Below, piece by piece: positions 34,067-42,093 of a stretch of DNA of 64,000 nt. The DNA lies in assembly GCA_030424595.1 (NCBI GenBank), contig JAUHWG010000038.1, positions 16,971-80,970 of the forward strand, given 5' to 3'. Positions within the stretch are counted from its first letter, which is position 1; each line of letters opens with the position of its first letter. The stretch is from Polyangia bacterium (GTDB taxonomy: Bacteria > Myxococcota_A > Polyangia > Nannocystales > Nannocystaceae). The notes under the pieces are model-generated. The model was not told the DNA's origin. It searched no databases and was given only the letters and a program-made list of their open reading frames with translations. The translations under genes were made by a program, and so were the position numbers.

Positions 34067-35569
34067 ATGTCCGCATTGTCCCTCGCCCGTGTTCTCTTCT
34101 GCGCTGGCGCGGCCCTGTCGCTCGGCGCCGTCCTGAGCTGCTCGGCGGTCTCCCAGATCCCGCAGTCCTCCTGCACCGAGGACCAGGCCTGCCGCGACGG
34201 CTTCGGCCTGGCGTGGACGTGCAATCAGGACTCCGGCCTGTGCGAGGAGGTCGTGGAGAGCAAGCTGTGCAGCGGCGTCTACCCGGCGGATCTCTTCAGC
34301 GACCCCGACAAGTACCCCGGCGACACGATCCTCTTCGCCACGCTCCTCGACGGGGAGGGCGACATCCAGATGATCCGCTCGGCCAACCTGGCGATCGAGC
34401 AGGTCCGCAACAACGACCTCGAAGGCCGGGCCTTCGGCATGATCAACTGCTCCTACGGCGACGACATGGACGGCATGCGCCAGCTCGACGACGCGGTCGA
34501 GGCGGCCCGATTCGCCGTCGACAACTACGGGGTCAAGGCGATCATCGGCCCCGGGACCTCGAGCCTCGCCGAGGCGGTCTACAACGAGGTCGGCGACGAG
34601 GTCCTGATCGTCTCGCCGTCGGCGACGAGCGACTCGCTGACCGAGATCGACGGGACCAACAAGAGCCCGCAAAACCCCGGCACCTTCTGGCGGACCGCGC
34701 CGCCCGACTCGGGGATCGCCCGCAAGATGGCGGAGATCCTGGTCGCCGGCGGCCGGCAGAACGTCGCCTTGATCTTCAAGGAGGTCACCTACGGCGAGAA
34801 CCTGGCCAACCTGCTCAACAAGAGCCTGATCGAGCTCGGCCTGCCCAACCCGCTGATCAAGGTGTCCTACTCGAACGCCAGCGTCGACCTCGGCGAGGCG
34901 ATGACGATGGTCAACGCCGAGAATGTCGACGAGATCGTCTTCATCGCCGACTCGAACGACGACGTCGTCTCGTTCTTGAACAGCGCGGCGACCCTCGGCA
35001 TGAACGACGCGAGCAGCTTCAAGGACACGCCGATCATGCTCGGTGACGCCGGCTTCAGCGAGGCGAACGTGCTCAACATGTTGAACGCGACGACCCTCGC
35101 GGATGTCTTCGACAAGGGGGAGGATCCGGACGACGGCGACGGTGTGCTCGACATCCGCCTGGTGATCCCGGTCGCGCCCTCGGGCAACGTCTTCGACGCC
35201 TTCAGCATCGCCTACTCCTCGACCTTCGACGAGAGCCCGGCGAACAACGGCTACACGGCGGAGTCCTACGACGCCGCCTGGCTGGCGATCTACGGCTCCG
35301 CGTGGTCGCTCTTCAACGAGGGCGACCTCTCCGCGAAGGGGATGGGCGCGGGTCTCCACATGATCAGCTCTGGACAGAGCGTCGAGATCACCGGCACCAG
35401 CTGGCCGTCGATCCGCTCCGCCTTCGAGGCGAAGCAGATGGTGAACGTGGTCGGCGCGTCCGGGCTCCTCGACTACGACAGCGCCACCGAGGAGACCACC
35501 GGCGAGGGCGAGCTGTGGCAGATCATCGTCGAGGGCGGCGTGCTGAGGTATCAGAAGGCTGCGGGCTGA
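34067..35569 (+). CDS. Periplasmic-binding-fold lipoprotein (branched-chain amino acid ABC type)
   Basis: A 500-residue lipoprotein (lipobox VLSC, C25). A short Cys-rich segment (about 36-70, with paired cysteines) precedes a type I periplasmic binding domain of the Leu/Ile/Val-binding class: SANLAIEQVRNNDLEGR, a central VKAIIGPGTSSLAEAV, then LIVSPSATSDSLTEID. The class usually delivers ligand to an ABC transporter, but no permease or ATPase gene is nearby, so it may act as a lone sensor or serve a distant transporter. The ATG at 34067 has GAG just upstream and begins a clean signal peptide. Confidence 0.87.
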   Translation: MSALSLARVLFCAGAALSLGAVLSCSAVSQIPQSSCTEDQACRDGFGLAWTCNQDSGLCEEVVESKLCSGVYPADLFSDPDKYPGDTILFATLLDGEGDIQMIRSANLAIEQVRNNDLEGRAFGMINCSYGDDMDGMRQLDDAVEAARFAVDNYGVKAIIGPGTSSLAEAVYNEVGDEVLIVSPSATSDSLTEIDGTNKSPQNPGTFWRTAPPDSGIARKMAEILVAGGRQNVALIFKEVTYGENLANLLNKSLIELGLPNPLIKVSYSNASVDLGEAMTMVNAENVDEIVFIADSNDDVVSFLNSAATLGMNDASSFKDTPIMLGDAGFSEANVLNMLNATTLADVFDKGEDPDDGDGVLDIRLVIPVAPSGNVFDAFSIAYSSTFDESPANNGYTAESYDAAWLAIYGSAWSLFNEGDLSAKGMGAGLHMISSGQSVEITGTSWPSIRSAFEAKQMVNVVGASGLLDYDSATEETTGEGELWQIIVEGGVLRYQKAAG

Positions 35570-35806
35570 GCTCGGCAGCACTTCGACGAGCAGCGAGCAG
35601 CGACCGAGGTGAGTGCGTCGGCCTGTGCCGACCTCTGCGTGCTGGCGCTCGTGCCATTTCGCTCCGCGCTCCGATTGAGCCGGAGACGAGCATAGAAGAG
35701 GCCGCGGAGCCTGCTCGGAGCGTTACCGTACCCTTCCTAGGGTGGGGGCGCCCGACCTCGTCCGCCCACCTCAGATCGTGTACGCTGCTTCGAGGCGTAA
35801 ACCACG

Positions 35807-37477
35807 GTGAGCGAAGAACAAACCACCAACCGGACCGTCGTCACCCCCTCGACGAGCCCCGATCGATCGACCGGCGCGTACGCGGCGGTCCCGACCGAGG
35901 CCCCGGATCTGTTGGGCAGCGTCCTCCTCGACCGTTACCGTGTGATCGGCCACTTGGGGGACGGCGGCATGGGCTCGGTCTACCTGGTCGAGCACACGAC
36001 GATCCTGAAGAAGTTCGCGGCCAAGGTGCTGAGCCCCGCGCTGTGCACCCGCCAGGACTTCATCGATCGCTTCCTGCGCGAGGCCCGAGCGTCGTCGCTG
36101 ATCTCCCACCCGAACGTGGTCGAGATCACCGACTTCGGCACGACCCCGAGCGGCGCGCCCTTCTTCGTCATGGAGTATCTCCAGGGCGAGGATCTCTCGG
36201 AGACCATCGCCGACGAGGGGCCGATGCCCTGGAGCCGGGTCCAGGGGATGATCCTCCAGATCTGCGGCGCCTTGGAGGCCGCCCACGAGAAGGCGATCGT
36301 CCACCGCGACATGAAGCCCGGCAACTGCCTGCGGGTGAAGTCCGGGAACAACACGGACTTCATCAAGGTGCTCGACTTCGGGATCGCCAAGATCCAGTCG
36401 CTCGAGGCCGAGGAGCGCTCGCTGACCCAGACGGGCACCGTGATCGGCACCCCCGAGTACATGTCCCCCGAGCAGGGCTGGGGGCACCCGGTCGATCATC
36501 GCTCCGACATCTACGCGATCGGCGTGATCCTCTACGAGCTCCTGACCGGCCACGTCCCCTTCACCGGGGAGACGATGATGGAGGTGCTGAACCGCCACAT
36601 CTACGAGGTCCCGAACGTCGACCATCCGCACATCTCGCAGGAGGTCGGCGCGATCATCCTCAAGGCGATGCAGAAGGACCGGGAGCTGCGCTTCCAGGCG
36701 ATGTCGGAGATGATCGACGCGATCGAGAGCGTCGGCACCGGCGCCTCGGCGGTCCAGGTCGTCGACGAGGAGATCAAGGCGCCGTGGGGCCCGGTCACGG
36801 CCCGCTACACCACGGCGATCACCCAGATCAACGTCGGCGCCAACGACCACGACACGGCCCCGGGCGTGCTCGTCGAGGAGCCGCTGGAGAAGAAGAGCGG
36901 GCGCGGGATGATGATCGGCCTCCTCCTCGCAGGAGTGGCGAGCATCGGCGTGATCGCGATGGTGCTCAACAGCAACGACGACCCGCCGGTCGACGAGCCG
37001 AGCCCGCAAGCGCCTGTGGTCGCGACCCCCGACTCGCTCGGGGACGAGCCTGAACCGGAGCCGCCGCCGCCTGTCGTGATCGCACCGGACGTCGCGACCG
37101 TGACCGTGAAGATCGGCACCCCCGGGGTGGAGGCCCAGATCCTCGACGCCCGCGACGAGGCGATCTACGGCATGACCAACAGCCCGGACGGCGTCGAGCT
37201 CCGCCAGGGCGAGGAGCCCGTCAAGCTGATCCTCCGCGCGGACGGCTATGAGGATCTCGAGGTGTCGGTGGTCCCCGACGTCGACGACAAGGTCTTCGAG
37301 AAGACGCTGGTCAAGTCGAAGTCGACCAAGAAGAAGACGCCGAAGAAGAAGGTCGCCAAGGAGCCCGCCGGCGACACATCGCCGAAGCCCGACGACCCGC
37401 CGGATTCGCCGCCGGAGTCGCCGCCGAAGGACAACGGCTCGAGCCTCGGCGAGATCAAAAACCCCTTCAACAAGTAG
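35807..37477 (+). CDS. Transmembrane Ser/Thr protein kinase with PEGA-like tail
   Basis: A 556-residue bacterial Hanks-type kinase. The kinase domain (about 43-310) has the Gly loop GHLGDGGMGSVY, ATP lysine K73, catalytic HRDMKPGN (H166-D168) and DFG at 190-192. GTPEYMSPEQ is the activation-segment end. A single membrane helix follows at about 367-387, then a Pro/Glu-rich linker and an extracytoplasmic PEGA-like beta domain (about 425-500: VTVKIGTPGVEAQILDA...EPVKLILRADGYEDL). The tail is Lys- then Pro-rich. The GTG at 35807 is the only suitable start. Cognate substrates are not visible; it is convergent with the FecR/sigma pair. Confidence 0.93.
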   Translation: MSEEQTTNRTVVTPSTSPDRSTGAYAAVPTEAPDLLGSVLLDRYRVIGHLGDGGMGSVYLVEHTTILKKFAAKVLSPALCTRQDFIDRFLREARASSLISHPNVVEITDFGTTPSGAPFFVMEYLQGEDLSETIADEGPMPWSRVQGMILQICGALEAAHEKAIVHRDMKPGNCLRVKSGNNTDFIKVLDFGIAKIQSLEAEERSLTQTGTVIGTPEYMSPEQGWGHPVDHRSDIYAIGVILYELLTGHVPFTGETMMEVLNRHIYEVPNVDHPHISQEVGAIILKAMQKDRELRFQAMSEMIDAIESVGTGASAVQVVDEEIKAPWGPVTARYTTAITQINVGANDHDTAPGVLVEEPLEKKSGRGMMIGLLLAGVASIGVIAMVLNSNDDPPVDEPSPQAPVVATPDSLGDEPEPEPPPPVVIAPDVATVTVKIGTPGVEAQILDARDEAIYGMTNSPDGVELRQGEEPVKLILRADGYEDLEVSVVPDVDDKVFEKTLVKSKSTKKKTPKKKVAKEPAGDTSPKPDDPPDSPPESPPKDNGSSLGEIKNPFNK

Positions 37478-37696
37478 GGGCGCCGGAGCTCGGCGCGGGA
37501 GGTCGACGCGTCGCCGTCGCGCAGCAGGTGTCGACCCGCATGGCGGTGACCAAGCGCCTCCGCAGGGGCCGAACCGGCCGCGGTGTAGGAGATCGGGGAG
37601 GGGTCTCGTCGAGGGTCGAGCCGACGGCGGTGCGGTCTCGCCGTTGGAGGAGCCGAGGCGGGGGGGCGCCGGCGGTGCGCCGGGGGTCTCTCGCGG

Positions 37697-39454
37697 TCAG
37701 GGCGCTGCGAGCTCGCGGGCGCGGGCGCGGAGCTTCTCGGCCTCGATGTGCTTGGGGTGCCGGCTCAGGAAGTCGGCGATCGCGGCGGCCTCGTCGCTGC
37801 GGCGCCCGAGCTGCTGGAGGGCGAGCACCTTGCCGAAGCGGGCCTCGGCGGCGAGCGGCCCGCCGCGGGCGATGTAGGCGTCGAAGTGGACGAGGGCCGC
37901 CGCGGGCTGGCCGAGGCGACGGCGGAGCAGGTCGCCGAGCTGGACCCGGGTGTTGAGGGCCTCGGGGGCGTCAGGGTAGCGCTGGAGCAGCTCCTCGTAG
38001 GCTGCCTTGGCGTCTCTCCAGCTCCGGCTCGCTCGAGCGTCGCTGGCCTGCGTCCGCAGCTCGGCGATCGAAGGCTCGACCGCTGCGCTGATGGGGCGGG
38101 TCCCGCCGCGGGTCGCGGCGCGCGGCGCCTCGAGCTCGCTCGAGCTGAGGACGACCGGCGCGTCGGGGCTGGCGCTGACGCTGTGCGACTTGGCGCCAGA
38201 CCTGCCGTAGACGTCGAGGCTGTGCTCGCCTGCGGAGACGAGCACGTCGAGCCCTGCGGGGAGGTCGTGATAGGTGTCGCCGAGGGTCCGGCCGTCGACG
38301 CTGAGGGCCGCCGAAGACGCCGCGAGGTGGAGCTGGCTGGGGTTGTCGAGCTCGCGCCAGAGGTCGGCGAGGGCCGAGCGATCTCTCGACCATGCCTTGA
38401 GATCCGCGGGCAGCCCTCGGACCACGCTGGCGGGGTTGAAGTCCGTGTGCTCGAGCTCCCTCAAGCTCCGGACAGCGCCCGCGTTGGAGTCGGCGCTCCG
38501 GAGCTCGACGACCCCCTCGAAGACGCCGAGCTCGGCGTCTCCGTCGGCGACGCGCACGGAGAACACTGTGCCGACCGCGCGCGCCCGGTAGCCGTCGGCC
38601 GCGATCGTGAAGGCGTGACCCTTCGGGATCCTGTCGAGCGTCGCGACGATAGCCCCGCGCTCGAGGTCGAAGAGGCGATCACCGTCGTCGGCGCGGCTCA
38701 GGCTGGCGATCGTCCCGGGGCTCAGGCAGACGCTGGCGAAGGGGGCGTTGAAGACCATGCACGTCTCGGTCTTCGCGGCGAAGGTCATGCCCTCCGCGAC
38801 AGGGCTGCCGGTGGTCGCGGGTCGACCGTTGATCGTGAGCCCGCCCGGGGAGCTGAGGGCGATGAGTCCGCTGTCCAGGGCCCGCGGAGGCGCGGGTGCG
38901 GGCGCAGGTTCCCTGTCTGATGGGACAGGATCTTGGTCGACCGGCAGCTTCGCCTGGGCCTGACGGGGAGGGGGGGGCTGGGTCGTCGTCGGCTCGTCAG
39001 GGAGGAGGACGAGCGCGAGGGCGGCCGCCGCCGCGAGGGCTCCGACGGCGAGCAGAGGCCATCGCGGGCGGGGGGACAGGCTGTGGACCGTCGCCAGCGG
39101 CGGCGCATTCCCGGACGCGGGCGCGGCGTCCTCTGGCTCGGGGCTGGAGTCGGTGGAGTCGGCGGCGGGCTGACCCGCGCGGTGAGTCGCTAGGAGGGAG
39201 GCGATAAAGGCCCCGTCGTCGGCACCGTCGGCGGCACCGTCGGCGTCCTCGAGGCCGGTCCCGCCGGCGTCTTCGGTCGGCCTGCGAAGATCCCCCAAGA
39301 GCTCGTCCCACAGCTCATTCTCCGCGGCGCACTCGGGGTGCGAGGCGGCGTACTCGGCGAAGAAGGTCGCGTCGTCGTCGGCGAGCGGGACCCCCATCGC
39401 CTCGAGATCGGCGAGCGCTTGCCAGCGTTGATCGTCGTCGCTCGCGCCGATCAT
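37697..39454 (-). CDS. FecR-like anti-sigma/regulator with TPR C-terminus
   Basis: A 585-residue membrane protein. The N-terminal cytoplasmic part (about 1-130) is acidic, one helix (131-152) spans the membrane, and the outer region includes a FecR domain (AGMTFAAKTE-like strand near 240; VGTVFSVRVADGDAELGVFEGVVELR near 315-340). The C-terminus carries TPR-like helices (about 460-585, with LQRYPDAPEALNTRVQLGDL). Start ATG overlaps the sigma-factor stop by 4 bases. It is therefore probably the anti-sigma or sensory partner of that ECF factor. Similar FecR-TPR fusions occur in myxobacteria. Confidence 0.85.
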   Translation of the reverse strand: MIGASDDDQRWQALADLEAMGVPLADDDATFFAEYAASHPECAAENELWDELLGDLRRPTEDAGGTGLEDADGAADGADDGAFIASLLATHRAGQPAADSTDSSPEPEDAAPASGNAPPLATVHSLSPRPRWPLLAVGALAAAAALALVLLPDEPTTTQPPPPRQAQAKLPVDQDPVPSDREPAPAPAPPRALDSGLIALSSPGGLTINGRPATTGSPVAEGMTFAAKTETCMVFNAPFASVCLSPGTIASLSRADDGDRLFDLERGAIVATLDRIPKGHAFTIAADGYRARAVGTVFSVRVADGDAELGVFEGVVELRSADSNAGAVRSLRELEHTDFNPASVVRGLPADLKAWSRDRSALADLWRELDNPSQLHLAASSAALSVDGRTLGDTYHDLPAGLDVLVSAGEHSLDVYGRSGAKSHSVSASPDAPVVLSSSELEAPRAATRGGTRPISAAVEPSIAELRTQASDARASRSWRDAKAAYEELLQRYPDAPEALNTRVQLGDLLRRRLGQPAAALVHFDAYIARGGPLAAEARFGKVLALQQLGRRSDEAAAIADFLSRHPKHIEAEKLRARARELAAP

Positions 39455-40071
39455 GCGGTCCTCCGCTCCGCTCGGGGATGGGTGACGTGGTCGCGGCGGA
39501 CCATCCTCCGGATCTCCTGCCGGGCGGTGACCAGGCGATCCTTGACGGTGTTGGGGGAGACCTCGGTCATCTCGGCGATCTCAGCGACCGAGTGCCCGAG
39601 GACATGGCGGAGGACTAGCGCCTCGCGGCGCTCCTCGGTCAGGACCCCCAGGTACTCGCGGAGGTCTCGGGGGAGATCGGCGGCGGTCAGGGCCGCATCG
39701 GCGGCCTTGCCCCCGCAGAGGGCGTCGGGCTCCGCGGCGCCGTCGATCCGCTGCTCTTGGCTGCGCTTGCGCTTCGCCTGGCGGAGGGTCGTGCGGATGA
39801 CGATCCGATCGGACCAGGCCTCGATCGAGCCGGCCCCGCGGAAGCTCTTCGCGCTGCGGAGAACCTCGAGGAGGCAGAGCTGGGTCGCGTCGTCGGCTTC
39901 GCTGCGGTCGCGGAGGAGCGCCCGCGTCGCCCTGCGGACCCGCGGCAGCAGTCGATGCGCCAGGGTGTTCTGGGCGTTCGAATCGTTGGCTGCGACCAGC
40001 TCCATGAGTCTGCGATCTCCCTCGGGGTCGGGAGCGCGAATCGGCTCGCGCGTCTTCTTCACCGTGTCCAT
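39451..40071 (-). CDS. ECF sigma factor
   Basis: A 206-residue extracytoplasmic-function sigma factor. Region 2 is LAHRLLPRVRRATRALLRDRSEADDATQLCLLEV...SFRGAGSIEAWSDRIVIRTTL, and region 4 is SVAEIAEMTEVSPNTVKDRLVTARQEIRR, a helix-turn-helix. It directs RNA polymerase to a small regulon and should be held inactive by the FecR-like membrane protein encoded just downstream with ATGA overlap. No target promoter could be matched by eye. Confidence 0.93.
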   Translation of the reverse strand: MDTVKKTREPIRAPDPEGDRRLMELVAANDSNAQNTLAHRLLPRVRRATRALLRDRSEADDATQLCLLEVLRSAKSFRGAGSIEAWSDRIVIRTTLRQAKRKRSQEQRIDGAAEPDALCGGKAADAALTAADLPRDLREYLGVLTEERREALVLRHVLGHSVAEIAEMTEVSPNTVKDRLVTARQEIRRMVRRDHVTHPRAERRTA

Positions 40072-40385
40072 GGGCTAGTGGCGCGGGGCCAGCGAAGCGG
40101 GCGGAGAAAACTTCTGCGCGCAGCTCGATGGCCCCTAACATGCCATGGGAGGGCCTTTCGGGGAAGTTGACCCTCGAGCCGAAGATCGCGCGGTCGGTCG
40201 CGAGGGGGCGCCCTGAGCTCGCCGAGGTGGACCGCTCCGCCTCGCAGCCGCAGCAGGCCGGGCCCCCGAGACCTACGATGCCGCTGGGGAGCCCTGCGGC
40301 AGACGTCCCACGCCCGCGCCTCCGCGCCGTGATCGCGCGGTGGGACCCTTGCGCATCCGCCGACCGACGTGGCACCGTCACGACG
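40072..40385. other. Divergent intergenic region
   Basis: A 314-base gap between the ECF sigma gene (minus) and the Lys-rich lipoprotein gene (plus). It should hold both promoters, and ECF operons are often autoregulated, but I find no repeated -35/-10 pair. No repeat or gene is visible. Confidence 0.5.
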
Positions 40386-40916
40386 ATGTTGCTCCGTCCA
40401 CTCGCCGCATGCCTCACCTTCGCCCTGCTCTCCGCCGCCTGCGGTCCCTCCGGCCCGAGCCCGGAGGAGGTCGCCGCCAAGAAGGCCGCCGAAGACAAGA
40501 AGAAGGAGAAAGAGGACGCGCTCGCGAAGCGTAAGGCGGACCGCGAGGCCGAGGCCAAGGCCAAGAAGGACGCCGAGGAGGCTGAGCTCGCGGCGATCGC
40601 CGCGCTGGCGGTGCTCCCGGCCGAGATGCCGAAGAAGCTCGAGAAGATCTGCGACGCCCGTGCCCAGGCCGAGGACGACTTCATGGCCAAGCACTACGAG
40701 GGCGAGGCGCTGGAGAAGTGGAACGCCGCCAAGAGCAGCCAGCTCGCCTTCGCCAAGACGGACTGCGTCAAGGTCGGCAACCTCGAGGTGCCGGCCTGCC
40801 AGGTCGAGGCGATGACGAACGCCCCGTCCGAGATGCGCAAGAAGCTGCCCGACCTGCTCAAGGCCTGCATGGACAAGTTCGGCGCCGGCGCGGCCGCCCC
40901 CCCTGCCGGCGAGTAG
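40386..40916 (+). CDS. Lys/Ala/Glu-rich lipoprotein, unknown function
   Basis: A 176-residue predicted lipoprotein with lipobox LSAAC. Residues about 28-75 form a charged Lys/Glu/Ala/Asp helix, probably a coiled coil. The C-terminal globular part has four cysteines (KICDARA, TDCVKVG, VPACQVEA, LLKACMDKF) that could form two disulfides in the periplasm. I do not recognise the family. Its stop is followed after 2 bases by the RlmN start, so they share a transcript. Confidence 0.8.
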   Translation: MLLRPLAACLTFALLSAACGPSGPSPEEVAAKKAAEDKKKEKEDALAKRKADREAEAKAKKDAEEAELAAIAALAVLPAEMPKKLEKICDARAQAEDDFMAKHYEGEALEKWNAAKSSQLAFAKTDCVKVGNLEVPACQVEAMTNAPSEMRKKLPDLLKACMDKFGAGAAAPPAGE

Positions 40917-40918
40917 TC

Positions 40919-42016
40919 GTGCGCGGCGGCCTGACCCCGGAGGACCAGCGCTTCGCGCTCCAGGGAGTCGGGCCGGAGGAGCTCGCCGCCCGGGTCCCAG
41001 AGCTGTCGCCCGGCGAGGCCCGGCGCGTGGTCTCGTCGATCTATCGCCGCGGTCCGGCGTCGGTCGACGGGCACATCCCCCATGTGCGGGCGATCGCGCT
41101 CGACACCCTGCGAGAGCGGGCCCACGCGCCGATCTTGGAGCTCGTCGATCGTCAGACGAGCGCTGTCGACGGGTTCGCGAAGTACCTCTTTCAGACGAGC
41201 GAAGGCGCGTCGATCGAGGCGGTGCGGATCCCCCTAGAGCGGCCCGACCGATTCACCGTCTGCGTCAGCTCGCAGGTCGGCTGCGCCCTCGCGTGCGCCT
41301 TCTGTGCGACCGGCCGTCTCGGCCTCGGCCGCAACCTCGCCGCCTGGGAGATCGTCGAGCAGGTCCGCCAGGTGCGGCTCTCGCTGCCCGAGGGGGCGCG
41401 GGTCCACGGCGTCGTCTTTCAGGGGATGGGCGAGCCGCTGGCGAACCTCGATCGGGTGCTCGCGGCGATCCGGGTGCTCACCTCACCGTCGGCGCTCGCG
41501 ATCAACGCCCGGGCGATCACCGTCTCGACCGCCGGTCTGCCCGCGGGGATCCGCAGGCTCGCCGCGGAGGCGCCGAGCGTCCGCCTGGCGCTCTCGATCG
41601 CCAGCGCCCGGAGGTCTCAGCGGCGGCGGTTGATGCCGATCGACGGCGCCCACCCGCTCTCGGAGGTCATCGACGCCGCGGTCGAACATGTCCGGACGAC
41701 CCGGCTCGCGCCGATGTTCGCGGTCACGCTCCTGCGCGGGGTCAACGACGGAGAGGAGGACGCCGTCGCCCTGGCGGAGCTGATCCTCGACGTCGAGGCC
41801 CGAAGTGGTGTGCGACCGCGGCTCTCGATCATCCCCTACAACGAGATCGAGGGCGCCGGGGGGGCCGGCCAAGAGCCCTTCTCGAGGTCGCCAAGGTCGG
41901 TCGAGGACGCCTTCCGCGACGTCCTCTCGGCCCGCGGCGTGTACTCGCATAGACGCTACAGCGGCGGCGGTGATATCAGCGCCGCGTGCGGCCAGCTCGC
42001 GGCGCGGCGGGCCTGA
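40919..42016 (+). CDS. rlmN: RlmN-type 23S rRNA / tRNA adenine-C2 methyltransferase
   Basis: A 365-residue radical SAM enzyme that methylates C2 of A2503 in 23S rRNA and A37 of some tRNAs. The cluster cysteines are CALACAFC (C122, C126, C129), and the methyl-carrying Cys of the C-terminal motif is C357 (GGDISAACGQL). The QGMGEPLAN motif and the N-terminal helical domain fit RlmN; the core cannot separate RlmN from Cfr with certainty, but length and chromosomal setting favour RlmN. A GTG at 40919, two bases after the lipoprotein stop, starts it. Confidence 0.9.
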   Translation: MRGGLTPEDQRFALQGVGPEELAARVPELSPGEARRVVSSIYRRGPASVDGHIPHVRAIALDTLRERAHAPILELVDRQTSAVDGFAKYLFQTSEGASIEAVRIPLERPDRFTVCVSSQVGCALACAFCATGRLGLGRNLAAWEIVEQVRQVRLSLPEGARVHGVVFQGMGEPLANLDRVLAAIRVLTSPSALAINARAITVSTAGLPAGIRRLAAEAPSVRLALSIASARRSQRRRLMPIDGAHPLSEVIDAAVEHVRTTRLAPMFAVTLLRGVNDGEEDAVALAELILDVEARSGVRPRLSIIPYNEIEGAGGAGQEPFSRSPRSVEDAFRDVLSARGVYSHRRYSGGGDISAACGQLAARRA

Positions 42017-42093
42017 CGTAGAGAGATGTTCGAAGGGGCATGTTTGTCCATCCTCGCCTGATCCTCGCCCGATCCTCGCCCGATCCTCCGCTT

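Noticed and set aside
32909..35581. PhyH frame extended to 890 codons on the minus strand
   Set aside because: Upstream of 33802 it is antisense to the solute-binding lipoprotein, which has a clear signal peptide and fold.
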